A stretch of DNA of 64,000 nt from Xanthostigma xanthostigma (lineage: Eukaryota; Arthropoda; Insecta; Raphidioptera; Raphidiidae), in NCBI GenBank assembly GCA_963575645.1, contig OY754470.1, positions 48,453,201 through 48,517,200 on the forward strand. Direction: 5' to 3'. Below, piece after piece: positions 41,938 through 51,836 of this stretch. The stretch's first letter is position 1. Every line of letters starts with the position of its first letter. Both the position numbers and the translations under genes were made by a program. The notes below the pieces were generated by a model, which was given only the letters and a program-made list of their open reading frames with translations, was not told where the DNA came from and made no database searches.

Positions 41938-42354
41938 ACACAGTGCGAGCTGCTGACCAGACAGTAGACAGCTACTCGGCTTGTCTACTCGTACGCCAGT
42001 AGCTCGGCTCGCCTTTGCTGTCTACACGATACGAGTAGCTGCTGTCCAGTCTTGCGAGTTGCCACGATGTCGAGTGAACGTGTTATACGCAGGCGCAGCA
42101 CAAAACATGGGTTCCGCTCAGTAGACTATCTCGCTCGCACTGGCAAGCTACTGCCGAACGCGTCCAAACGATGCGAGCGACGGCCGAGCTGCTGTCATGT
42201 ACGAGTTGCTGTCGGGCGAGCATGCGAGTGAAAACAAAAAATATTGAAGTAACTCGGATGCGAGCTACTGTCTAACTCGCACGTGCGAGTTACTCGTAAG
42301 TGACGTCCAAACAGTGCGAGTTACTGCAGTGCTGACTCGTACGCAAACTAGCCA
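41938..42354. mobile_element. Harbinger-like MITE with GCGAGT/AGCTGCT word arrays
   Basis: Left AGGCTAGTTTACACAGTGCG and right (reverse complement) TGGCTAGTTTGCGTACGAGT are terminal inverted repeats. TTA flanks both sides (41935-41937 and 42355-42357). The interior is GC-rich, with many variants of TGCGAGTTGCTG, GAGTAGCTGCTGTC and CTACTCG on both strands. Layout (GGC-CTAGTTTA ends, 3-bp T-rich target, subterminal word arrays) parallels the Harbinger derivative at 13177-13835. 417 bp, no transposase recognised. Confidence 0.7.
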
Positions 42355-42930
42355 TTAGTCAAAAACACAATTAAAATTGTACAGACATTGTCAATAAAAA
42401 AGTGATACAGAAATGTGGAAATGGTACAGAATTACAGTAAATTTGGATGTATTTTTTTAAAACTTTGTGTCATATTGCACATATAATATTCGTCAAAACT
42501 GTAAAATGGTTCTAAGATCAAAAATTGCTTAGTGAATTTTTTGAAATATTTAAAGGAAAGTCCTTTTATTTTCTCCGGTAAAAAGGTAAAAAGTTTATGT
42601 CCTATGAAGTCATGGCTTTGCTGGCAAATTTTTCCATCCATCCATCCATCTATTCGGTTGATAAATTATCAATATTTGCTTTGAAGTAACACAATACGTT
42701 GAAGATATACAAGTTAAAGACAGTCATAATACGTAATTCAGTAGCCAAATGGAAAAAAACCCCCGACAAGCCCTCAGGAAGGCACATAATGATGCAATCG
42801 ACGAAAATGGACTGCTGTATTTGGACTGATAAGAATTTTTTTTTATCAAAATAATCCGTTTTTTTCTTATTGCTTTTTCTCGAAACACCATTTCTTAATA
42901 TGGCGGTCACTCTCCAGAGCGTAAAAAAAA
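42355..42930. other. AT-rich spacer
   Basis: Open minus frames (42432-42641, 42650-42994) have no family support; the second runs into a family A copy. Confidence 0.4.
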
Positions 42931-43537
42931 TTGGTTGTCTGTAAAGTCGGTTTACGGACGATAGTTTTACGTGATAACGTATTCCGTAATACATAACCTA
43001 AATTTATATAATAATTATAATAATTCGAATCTATGATATTGCATCTTTCGCTTCAAATTTAGGTTAATTTTATTTATTCAAATTACTCACCACCTATAAT
43101 ATAATTGTTTTTTTTAACTTTCTTTCTTTCGTATTTATTTTAAGTCTCAAAGATTAGCTGTCATAATATTTTGAAAACAATTGTTTCACTGTTTATATAA
43201 AATTCCAAAACCTACTTACAATATTTAAGTATTTTCATACGTCAAAAAATTGATTTTTATAATGATAAAATTTGTATGAAAACGATTTTTTCGAGAGATG
43301 AGACCTAGCTAAAACGATTTTTTGCCCCCCAAAATCCCTTTTCAGTAAATTTCATCCAAATCGTTAGGGCCGTTTTCGAGAAAAGCACGCACAGGGTCAG
43401 GCGGAACGTTACGAACGTTAGGAACGTTACGAACGTTAGGAACGTTACGAACGTTACACTTTTTCGTGCATGCAGCCGGTGTTTTATCAATTTATAAGAT
43501 TGGTGATTCATCAATTTATAAGACGTTATCATGTTAA
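42931..43537 (+). mobile_element. Repeat family A copy with expanded AACGTT run
   Basis: Starts TTGGTTGTCTGTAAAGTCGG; ends AGACGTTATCATGTTAA (terminal GTCAA changed to GTTAA). 607 bp. The increase over 591 bp lies largely in the AACGTT array (about 43406-43456), where GGAACGTTACGAACGTTA is repeated more often. An open minus frame here translates to TFVTFLTF repeats and is incidental. Confidence 0.85.
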
Positions 43538-44345
43538 AAGATATTTTTATGCGCTTTTCACCAAACGACTTTAAAAGAGCCTTGTTCTCGTGTGAGCCAC
43601 TAAAATTTGGCATTTTTTTCTCGGAAATATTTTTAAGACGTAAAGTTGAAAAAAACTCAATTTTTCCAATTTTCAGTTTTCAAAAATTTTTAAGTCATAA
43701 AAAAATTTCTGGGACATTCATACTGTGGTTCACACGTTAGCGGCAAGTACCTTGAGTAAAACTATTCTTTATTTTTTTGTTTTAGAGCCGTTAGAGAGCA
43801 GCTAGAGTACATTTGACCCCTCTACACTGTACTTCCCCCTTAATTGATAAACTTGAAAAGGATTAAACCGATTAGTCATGCAAATTTAGAATAGTTTTGA
43901 AGAATAATCAACCTCGAAACTTTTGAAATTATTCTCAAAATAACCTTGCTATTTGTGTGACGTTTTGAACGAAATAATTGCCGATTTTGATTGTGGTGTT
44001 GATGTTGCATTGCGTCATAAGACATTCGTTAAACGTGTATAACAAAGATAAGCCTGCGCTCTGGTGATAAATAATTGAATCAAATGAATATAAGCTTTCA
44101 TGTTGTATGCCCAGTCTGTAAGGATATAAGCTAACTTCACATTATACCGAATATATAGTGCTTTATTCCTTGTAGTTAATGCAATAAGTTTGCTGCGGTT
44201 TTGGTGTATTGTCACGTCTACAATTCGTTATACTATTTGATTTATTATTTAATTACAACTACGGTGCATAGATTCGTTGTAATATGACGTAGGTATCAAA
44301 TATCTGATACTGTGAAATTATATAGTCTACCGATTTATCAAAACA
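43538..44345. other. AT-rich spacer
   Basis: No gene or recognisable repeat. Short open frames lie on both strands without support. Confidence 0.4.
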
Positions 44346-44583
44346 CTAGCGGTCCCGCCCGGTTTCACCCGGGTGCAAAAGAACGAATGGGGAAGAAAGG
44401 GACATGAGTACGCACATTCATCTTAGTTTATCGAGATGAATGTTGTGTCAAATTTCATGATGATCGGAGAAAAAACAAAGCGCGGTGGCGGAGAAAGATC
44501 ATGCCGCTTTCCGTGACGTTTTGCTGCCAATAGATGTTTCACATAAAAAAACAGACCTTACTTCTTTATAATTTTAGTATAAA
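44346..44583 (-). mobile_element. Deleted or chimeric family D Helitron
   Basis: CTAG at 44346-44349 (A before it) with the D 3' block (GGTCCCGCCCGGTTTCACCC, then CAAAAGAACGAATGGGGAAG). After TTCATGATGATCGGAG the sequence leaves family D and continues with CAAAGCGCGGTGGCGGAGAA, GAAACATCTATTGG-type words and a decayed 5' end near 44583 (reverse complement TATACTAAAATTATAAAG). A 5' end of a different Helitron thus appears joined to a D 3' end. Confidence 0.65.
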
Positions 44584-45128
44584 TAAAGCAAGGCGCTGAT
44601 GAATGAAACCTATTTTTAAACGTTTAAAATTTGATTGGACGTTTTTTTTTGCAAGCGCGCAAGCTTCGTGTATTATCTGGAGTAGAAGAAGCTTATAAAA
44701 CAATTTTACGATGTTTTCACACAAATAAGTACACATAAAAGTAAATTAATTAGAATTTATACAGCGTCTTAATAAAACAACGGTTCACTGTATTCTATAC
44801 ACTGTGTCTCTAAAACGAAGTGCAATATAAGAAAACAGTAGATGCAATGCAATTTTCTTTGAGTTTTGATAAAAAAGTTTGATTTCTACACGCTTTTTTA
44901 AAAAAAAGAATTAACTTAAAAATCTTTCTGTATGCATAGCGCTTTTAAATTTTTGTGTTTATAATGTCTTTGGCTCCAATTTGACATAAAAACTGTAACC
45001 TCGGATAAACAATATATGATCTGATTTTGTGGTCGATTTGAAATTTTCTTAAGTAAGACTGCATGCACAAAAAATGATAAAGAATATTATAATTATAAAA
45101 AATAAATAAATATAATTGAATGATTTCA
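44584..45128. other. Spacer with mariner-arm fragment
   Basis: About 44868-44935 contains TTGAGTTTTGATAAAAAAGT, GATTTCTACACGC and TTAACTTAAAAATCTTTCTG, the right arm of the mariner-type element at 49649-50157. No gene. Confidence 0.5.
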
Positions 45129-45482
45129 CCGAGCGGGGTGGCGTAGCGGTGAGAGCACTAGACTGGCATTCGGGAGGTACCGGGTTCGAATCCCGGCGGG
45201 GGCAGATGTGGCTGGGACTTTTTCCTGCTGCCTCTCGCCGAGAAACGATAATTCCTGTATCGGCCATCTTGTTGAGGTTTTCCATGGTTTCCCTCAACAA
45301 TTCCAGATAAATATCGAGATGGTTCCTTATTCAAGGCCATCGCCGATTACCTGTCAAACTCTTATTTGCCTACCTTATCCTAATTTCCTGAAAATTCCTT
45401 CATTCGCCCATTGCCATTAGTTAAGTTGAAGTTTAAAAATTGTAGAAAATAACGGGAAGTGTGGTAAAAAAAATAGTAATGG
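45129..45482 (+). mobile_element. tRNA-derived SINE, family F, 5' and body part
   Basis: Head CCGAGCGGGGTGGCGTAGCG with A-box-like TAGCGGTGAGAGCACTAGAC, then the perfect B box GGTTCGAATCCCGGCGGGGG. Body AGATGTGGCTGGGACTTTTT, CCTCTCGCCGAGAAACGATA, TCGGCCATCTTGTTGAGGTT and AGGCCATCGCCGATTACCTG, to AAAATAACGGGAAGTGTGG and AATAGTAAT. It is the most complete head in the window. The 3' terminus lies beyond an inserted LINE, at 46233-46262. Overlapping short frames on both strands are SINE-derived. Confidence 0.9.
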
Positions 45483-46123
45483 CGCGAATGGCGTCTGTTT
45501 TGAAGAAGCAGGTAAAATTTTTAGGTCTTGAAATAGACGATCAGCTTAACTGGAAAAGTCAAATTGATAAAATATCTGCTAAATTATATAAATGCATATA
45601 TCTTATAAGATATTTAAAAGACAAATTAAATCCAGAAATACTTATTAATGTTTATTATGCTCATTTTCAGTCTATAATGAGATATGGTCTAATATTTTGG
45701 GGCAACTCCGTAAGCATTAAGAAAATTTTAATAATACAAAAATTATGTGTTCGAATCATGGCAGGCGCTGCTCCTCGAGAACATTGCCGCCCTCTTTTCA
45801 AAAAATTAAACATCCTTACGATTATTGACCTTTTTATTCTAGAATGCTCTAATTTTGTCAGATTAAATCCTGCTCTTTTCAAATCAAACAATATAATACA
45901 TAGGCACAACACTAGAAATAAAACATCCATTCTGAAAAACGATCAACATCATCTGCAAGTGACGAGTCGTGGAGCACGCAATGCCATGATTCGAATACAT
46001 AATAATCTGCCACAGAATGTTAAAAATATTAATATGAGCAAAAAATCCCTTTTTAAAAAGGAAATAAATACATTTTTATTGCAAAACAACTTTTATAATT
46101 TAAATGAATTTTTTAATAAATAA
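45461..46123 (+). pseudogene. LINE reverse transcriptase C-terminal half, open
   Basis: A 220-codon frame. The first codons come from the SINE tail, then the LINE begins: KKQVKFLGLEIDDQLNWKSQ is the FLG motif at the end of the reverse transcriptase domain (FLGV.ID..L.W..HI). It continues with YYAHFQSIMRYGLIFWGNS and MAGAAPREHCRPLFKKLNIL to LNEFFNK and stop. The layout fits L2/CR1/Jockey-type elements. The endonuclease and reverse transcriptase palm (FADD) are absent by 5' truncation, so no activity is expected, although the frame is intact. Confidence 0.85.
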
Positions 46124-46188
46124 TGTTGTAATACATTTTATTGTTGACGCCATTAATGTGTTCTAAAAAAATACTCTCTAATAAAGTG

Positions 46189-46223
<35 letters not shown>

Positions 46224-46232
46224 CATAAAGTC
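45483..46232 (+). mobile_element. 5'-truncated LINE-1 inserted in SINE F
   Basis: Insertion borders are inferred by comparison with the uninterrupted SINE at 52895-53289 (reverse complement AAAATAGTAATGACATAAAGTCG). Here AATAGTAAT is followed by LINE sequence, and CATAAAGTCG resumes after the ATT repeat. The 3' UTR has GTTGACGCCATTAATGTG and TGTTCTAAAAAAATACTCTC, then (ATT)n at 46191-46232. A second copy lies at 18976-19640, minus strand. Confidence 0.85.
46191..46232 (+). repeat. ATT microsatellite, LINE 3' tail
   Basis: About twelve uninterrupted ATT units directly after the LINE 3' UTR. Simple-repeat tails of this kind are used by L2/CR1-type LINEs. Confidence 0.9.
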
Positions 46233-46262
46233 GAAAAACGGACGATAAACGCATTATTATTA
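46233..46262 (+). mobile_element. SINE F 3' terminus
   Basis: CATAAAGTCGAAAAACGGAC followed by GATAAACGCATTATTATTATT equals the end of the SINE copy at 52895-53289 (reverse complement CATAAAGTCGAGAAACGGAC). The SINE also ends in an ATT-type tail. Confidence 0.8.
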
Positions 46263-46942
46263 TTAATTAAACGATTTCAAAAGTATTAAAATTAAATTTG
46301 ACGCCACAAAAAAATTATTTATGAAATATATTGTGATCAATAATAAGTATTTCTTAGGAAAAACATTACAAATTTTCGTATACTGCACTTCATTGCAGCC
46401 ACATTGTAGGTACGCATTTTCTGCGAGTCTGTTTATATTAACTTGACAATATTCTGTTCATTGAATGAGATAATTAAACATTTTTATGGTGTAATAAAAA
46501 ATAACGCGATAAGTTTCAATTTAAAAATAATTTATGAACGAATAATTTTGGTTTGCCATTGGCATATAATAAGCAGAGATGGTAATTAATTAATTTTATT
46601 GCCGATATTTTCTTTTAAAAAGGGAGTTTAAAACCATAAAACTTTCATTTTACAAATTGGACAAAATTACAGCTTTTTTCATTAGAAGATGACTAAAAGT
46701 TTTAATAATTTTCTAGTGCGTCGAGAAAAAATCTCGGTGGTTTATGTGAGAGACAGAGATAGAGAGCGTATATGGGCTGAGTTGAAGGGTGCTGCGGTAC
46801 GATATACGTCGACTTACGCTCTCTCTCACACTTCAACTTACCCGTGGCTTCTTTCTCGCGCTCACGTATAATAGTTTTGTAATCGCCTGGCAGACATTCT
46901 GACCCGACTAAATGATTTGGTTTACTTTCTTTTTATTTTATT
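46263..46942. other. Spacer, no gene seen
   Basis: AT-rich, with a CT/GA-rich patch at 46740-46865 in which GTGAGAGACAGAG and CTCTCTCTCAC form an imperfect inverted repeat. A 60-codon frame over it has no support. Confidence 0.4.
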
Positions 46943-47255
46943 GGGGAGCGTTCACAAATTACGTTAGACGTTTGAGGGAGAACTGAACCCCAATCAATCT
47001 CACTCGGGGGAGAGGGGGCTCTCGGCAAATATCACGTAATTTTTTTTCCGCAAGAAACAGTGTAAAATTGCGAGAAAATTGGGTCAAACTAAGTAAAAAA
47101 TGTTTCTCCGCTAAAATAAGGCTAAATCATATACAATATATTTATCGCGGTTTTGAAAAATCTCACGTGAGATTAGAGGGGGCGGGGGGTCGAGAAAAAT
47201 CTCACAGGGGTCGAAAAATCGCCAAATTTGCCTCACATAACTTTTGAACGCCCCC
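46943..47255. mobile_element. TIR MITE with G-rich GGGGGCGTTCA ends
   Basis: Left GGGGAGCGTTCACAAATTAC, right (reverse complement) GGGGGCGTTCAAAAGTTATG. AAATATCACGTAATTTTTTT (about 47026) and AAAATCTCACGTGAGATTAG (47157) form further internal inverted words. 313 bp, noncoding. Superfamily not determined; no clear target duplication. Confidence 0.65.
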
Positions 47256-47881
47256 TTAAGTACTAAATTTGAAGATATTAAATGCCTCAAGGACTTTTTT
47301 TGCAAATTTAAAAATTCACGGCTTGGCTAGACCCGACTACCCTTCAGCCAGGTCTTCGATTTTGTGTTTAGACATTACAAAAGAGGTGTTACACAATTTT
47401 TTTACGCTGCCTCAAATACCTACACAAAAATGTTTGATAGCTCTTGGATTATAAGGTTGGTTAGCTCTAACTAATTCTCATTTTAGCCGCTGTCTGTTAT
47501 TTCTCATGTGTGTTTGTATGAATATTTAATATTATTAAAAGGCGATAAGCTTTTGTTTCGCTTTAACGCTTCATGAATTGATGAGGGTACGAATTATATT
47601 TGAATCATAAAGCCGCAGTTCCTCTTTCTGTCATATGAAGAGATATCTTCTATACTCGTATATATGGAACTAGAAAGGTATAAAGTATTTATGTGTAGGG
47701 AAACAGGACTGTACAGACTTATCCTTTTGGCTATATACGATAGTGCTAACAGCGACCGAAGAATGATGCGGTTTTTATGACTTCCTGATCTCGATTCAAG
47801 GGTTGCACAAATTGATTTTTATTTAGGATTGCTTCTTTTTAATGCAATGCTTTTGTGAGACATGTTAAATTCGAAATTATT
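47256..47881. other. Spacer, no gene seen
   Basis: Contains TAGACCCGACTACCCTTCAG near 47328, a fragment of the CCCGACTACGG-type repeat at 35.24 kb. Otherwise unassigned. Confidence 0.35.
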
Positions 47882-47996
47882 CCCGCTAATAATTTGGACG
47901 ACAGGACAATTCTTATTCTTAAAAAATATTGACATTTTATAATAAATAAAATAAAATTTTGTTTACGCGTGCGGTGACGCGGATAACGATAATAAA
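47882..47996 (+). repeat. Repeat BC, fragment of C
   Basis: GGACGACAGGACAATTCTTA, TATTGACATTTTATAATAAA and GTGCGGTGACGCGGATAACG match the left part of C, then stop abruptly at the Helitron that starts at 47997. Confidence 0.6.
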
Positions 47997-48260
47997 TCCT
48001 AATTAATATTATAAATGCGAATGTGAGTTTGTTGTTTGTTTGTTATGCTTTCACGCGTAAACCGCTGAACAGATTTCGATAAAATTTGGCAAGGAGATAG
48101 GTTGCATCCCGAGGAACGACATAGGGTACTGTTTGTTTCAAAAAACAACTCTACAGGGGTGAAATAGGGGATGAAAGTTTGTATGGAGAATCGAAGTTAG
48201 GGATATGAAATTTCATATTTAGGCTTTTGGTAAGAAATAAAGAATTACGTATTTCAGCGT
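47997..48260 (+). mobile_element. Helitron-like 5' region
   Basis: TCCTAATTAATATTATAAAT, GCGAATGTGAGTTTG, TTATGCTTTCACGCGTAAAC, CGCTGAACAGATTTCGATAA and GGATATGAAATTTCATATTT: the ordered 5' blocks of a widespread Helitron type, inverted relative to 32660-33055. The 3' end is not visible; a family I fragment follows. Confidence 0.55.
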
Positions 48261-48284
48261 TTTTCCAAATCGTCCCTCAAAATG

Positions 48285-48400
48285 ATTATTTTGAAGATAG
48301 TTCAAATCCGGATCGACACGTTAATTAATTGATTTATAATCATATATGTTGTTAATAAATAAATTGTCTGAAAAATTGGTCGATAATTTTATTTATTAAA
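48285..48400. repeat. Family I, right half only
   Basis: TTTTGAAGATAGTTCAAATC, CGGATCGACACGTTAATTAA, then TTGTCTGAAAAATTGGTCGA and TAATTTTATTTATT. The left arm is missing. Confidence 0.6.
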
Positions 48401-49648
48401 GTAAATCGTTGCGGCCCTCGCGTAACGTACTCAAAAGATAAAGGAAAATATTGGATGTATCGATTATGTATAAAAATGAAAATGCGTTGTCTTTCTGAGG
48501 AGAGACCACCGATGCTTTAGCTGAGTTGTAAGTAAGCCATATAGAATATGTATTGTACATATACTGTAAGCCATTGAGTGTTCTTTTATCGAATGAATTT
48601 TGAGATTCGATTTGTGGAAAAGTACAAAAGGAAATGCAAATACCTGTTCTCTATCTCATCGAAATACATACCTAGTATCTGTTGTATGTTTTTAAACGTA
48701 TTACTGTGATTTTTGTAAAACGTTATCAAACTGTTATTGCGTGTGATATATTACAAAATTTAAGGAATGAACAAAATTATGATTAACACTTTTTTAAGGC
48801 ACCAATTTCTAAATTTGAAATTAGCAGAGTCAGTTGCACTCAACACTTTATTGTTTTCCTTTTTCTCAGAGCCGAGATTTGGTAACGCTGCGATTTGACA
48901 ATCTGTAGCAGCCAAATTACAATGGATATTGTTTTGTTTTATTATTTTATCGAAAGTGACATTTTTTGCGATTTTTCTGTGGATAGATAAATAATTTTGG
49001 TGGGTTTTGAATTGTTCACAATATTTATGAATGTTTTAAGTAGTGCTATGTATGCAAGAAATCATGTCAAATAATTATCCAAACATGTCATTTCACCTGA
49101 AAATGAATGCGAGATTTTACCTTAGGTGTGGAATATGTTTGTGGCAAATTTTTATCAACAACATAAGCTTTATAAAGCCCATTAATTACCATCTCAACTT
49201 GCATTGAAGCCCTTTGGATGAAAATATAATTTTCGAAACGTTGACCACAAGCGATATTTTGGTAAAGCTTATTTCTATTGTTCATCAACCAAATAAATCT
49301 CCTATTAATTATCGCTTTTATATTCTTCAAAACTCCACTGCCCCCTATATATTATCGGTAGCTAGAAAAAGAAGAGTCCTCTCTCTCATATTGGATGTTG
49401 CCATCTCTACATTGTATAGGGAGTGCTAGGTTCATTTATATATTTTACGTCTTTTGTAATAACTCAAAACAATAAAACAATAGAATAATTAAGCGCATTA
49501 TGTTTGAAAAAAAATTAAAAAACAACAGCCACTTCTTTCCACAACAATCTTATTAATGGTTGAACATTTCTATGCTCCCTTCTTCGGCATTTACTAAGTT
49601 TTGTGATCGCTGAAGATGTTGTGGTAAAAAGTAAATACTTTTGTTGTT
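48401..49648. other. AT-rich spacer
   Basis: Open frames on both strands around 49088-49429 (80 and 71 codons) overlap each other and have no recognised motif. Sequence at 48860-48960 is of mixed composition. No gene supported. Confidence 0.35.
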
Positions 49649-50157
49649 TTTTATACTGAACGATTTTTAAGTTGATTCTTTTTTTATCAGCGCGTTGAAA
49701 TCAAATAGACGAACAAATATTTCAAGTAACTTTTTTATCAAAACTCAAAAACGAAAGAGAAACGGACTTTCAAAGTTTTATTAAATTTTATCAAATTTTG
49801 AAGTCGATCCTGGTGCTATGTTATGTTACCATGGAAATATGTTATGTTATTATCGAGTATTCACAGAAATTGTTCGAAGTTGTCCCCGTTTTGTTGGACA
49901 CAAAGATGCGTGAGTCGTAGCCATGCTTGCAGTAGGGATAAGGGCCTTCCGCCAATTATTTCGGTTGCATTTCCATTTCTTCTCGTGTGTAAACCGGGCT
50001 TTTGAATTAATTAAAAAAAAATTAATTAAACTTTGAACGGCTGTTTGTCTCTTATTTTTGAGTTCTGGTAAAAAAGTTACTTAAAATATTTGTTCGTCTA
50101 TTTGATTTCTACACGCTGTTAAAAAAGTAGAATCAACTTAAAAATAATTCTGTATTA
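49649..50157 (-). mobile_element. Deleted Tc1/mariner-superfamily element
   Basis: Arms of about 150 bp are inverted repeats: TATACTGAACGATTTTTAAG, TTGATTC, CAAATAGACGAACAAATATT and CAAAACTCAAAAACGAAAGAG at the left mirror CTCTTATTTTTGAGTTCTGG, AATATTTGTTCGTCTATTTG and GAATCAACTTAAAAATAATT at the right. The centre codes for a transposase C-terminus on the minus strand. Single arms occur at 30128-30372 and 44868-44935. TA duplication is blurred (TTTTTA at the left, GTATTA at the right). Confidence 0.75.
49861..49992 (-). pseudogene. Mariner/IS630-type transposase C-terminal fragment
   Basis: Forty-three codons and a stop: RRNGNATEIIGGRPLSLLQA, then WLRLTHLCVQQNGDNFEQFL. The ending RL..CIQ.NG..FE.LL-stop is a recurrent C-terminus of IS630-Tc1/mariner transposases of the DDE_3 type, from family knowledge. 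The catalytic domain is absent. It lies centrally between the inverted arms of the element, which supports the assignment. Confidence 0.65.
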
Positions 50158-50180
50158 AATGTGAGAATATTAAATAAATA

Positions 50181-50791
50181 CTAGCGGCCCTGTACGTGCT
50201 TCGCTACGTATAAAGTGAAATAATAAAACAATTTAATTGGAACATCTATCTATCTATTTTATTTATTTTAAAATATACATGGACGTATATGTGTGTATGT
50301 CGAGCACTCCGGCTGCGCCGTCGTGCCCGGTGCAAAAGAACGAATGGGGAAGGAAGAAAAAAAATTTAGGGGTGGACTACCCCTAACATTTAGGGGGATG
50401 AAAAATAGATGTTGGCGAAGTGACACCTGTAGACATCTGGCGGGGATAACTAATTAAATGACGATTGATCAGTTTTCGACCGGAGAGGAAAAATGATTAA
50501 ATTACTAAAATGGCTATTAAAAAATAAGGGTTGATCGTAGAAGGGTGAAAATTGAGGATTGTATGTATTTTTGTATGTTGTATCATAAAAAAATAGAAAT
50601 TAAAAATTTTGTCTAAAAATAAAAAAAAAATTTAGGGGTGGACTACCCCTAACATTTAGGGGGATGAAAAATAGATGTTGGCCGATTCTCATAGATACCG
50701 GATAAGCACAAAAAATTTCATCAAAATCGGTCAAGCCGTTTCGGAGGAGTATGGCAACGAAAACTGTGACACGGGAATTTTATATATTAGA
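50181..50791 (-). mobile_element. Nonautonomous Helitron with duplicated hairpin unit
   Basis: CTAG at 50181-50184 (A before it). The reverse complement starts TCTAATATATAAAATTCCCG at 50791 and T follows on the plus strand. Blocks: TTTTCGTTGCCATACTCCTC, CGAAACGGCTTGACCGATTT and ATACGTAGCGAAGCACGTAC. A 60-bp unit (50357-50416 and 50623-50682) carries the hairpin TTAGGGGTGGACTACCCCTA. At about 50330-50356, GGTGCAAAAGAACGAATGGG is a piece of family D, so the element is mosaic. 611 bp, noncoding. Confidence 0.85.
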
Positions 50792-51599
50792 TACCTCAAC
50801 GTTTACCCATAAAACTATAAACTAGACAAAGATGTATCTCAACATTCTTTTCTTACTCTATGCTTAGAAAAAAAAACTGAAATGAAATTGATCTCTGCAG
50901 GCAATTCAATCAGTTTTTAATATCGTATGAAAAAATATAAAAACGTTCAGGCCGATATAGTTGATGGAAGAAATAGTTCGGAAAATTGTGCCTGTTTCGC
51001 AAATACACTCTTAACTTAATGTACTCTTTCCAAAGAATATCTTACTTAGCTAACAAATTGTTCGTAGATAAGAGATTTTCAATACATATTGCTTGATCGA
51101 AAATTGAAACATACGCTGGAATTTGTTTGTTTCGTCATTGTCAATATTTTCGAATTTTTATTTTAAGAAAATTGTAATGAAAACGCGACGTGTCCTCGAT
51201 GCTCGACACGGTTCAAACGACTTATTGATTGAGTCTAAGTAAAATTTGGAACGATTTATAATATAAACGAGAAACTACCTCTACTTTAATTTCTTTTTAA
51301 TATATAGGTATTCAAAATTATTAATGATTATCAAAATAATGAAAAAATAATAACAAACAATTTTTTAAGTAGTCATGGAAATAATTGTGAAAAATAAGTA
51401 TTTGATTGCTATTTATTTTTACAGGAACTATTACTGTGGCATTTTGAGTTGCATTTTATATTCTTGGAGGCTGGAGCGACACTTGCACTTTTTATCAATA
51501 CAGTAACTTTTGCAGTGGCACATTATAAACCCTTGCTTACTTCCAGATGATAACATAGATGCTGAGCGCAGTGTCGTGATATGCTTAAAAAAATGAATG
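50792..51599. other. AT-rich spacer
   Basis: No gene or shared repeat of note. AAAAAATAATAACAAACAAT near 51344 recurs near 59790. Confidence 0.4.
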
Positions 51600-51833
51600 C
51601 TCAGAACGCGTCATGGCTTTTCTTCATTGCCACAACGCGTTGAGATCGAATAGCATGTCAGCCACGACACGAATTTCGCTATTTGGTCTTTTTGTGATTG
51701 CCACAACGCGTCGTGCGCGTTTTGCCGTTTTCATTGGAGCCATAACACGAATTTCGCAATGTGGATGTTTTACTGTGACCACAACGCGTTGTGAGCTATT
51801 TTTCCGCTCACTGAGCGTTTTTGATCTTTGAGC
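51600..51833. repeat. Tandem repeat of ~75 bp with CACAACGCGT
   Basis: CCACAACGCGT occurs at about 51630, 51701 and 51779. GCCA(C/T)(G/A)ACACGAATTTCGC lies at 51661 and 51738. The units are imperfect. The plus-strand open frame 51613-51831 arises from the repeat. CACAACGCGTTGTG near 51780 is palindromic, reminiscent of the ACGCGCGT words in the Harbinger derivative at 13.2 kb. Confidence 0.6.
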
Positions 51834-51836
51834 TAA

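Noticed and set aside
45129..45205. Functional tRNA gene
   Set aside because: The tRNA-like head is followed by a body shared by four loci, so it is a SINE head.
45667..45930. 87-codon minus-strand frame, and its twin at 19271-19537
   Set aside because: Antisense shadows of the LINE reverse transcriptase C-terminus; they recur only because the LINE is repeated.
49088..49429. Overlapping 80- and 71-codon frames as a gene
   Set aside because: They overlap on opposite strands, are AT-rich, and show no motif. Considered as a Harbinger fragment but no conserved residues were convincing.
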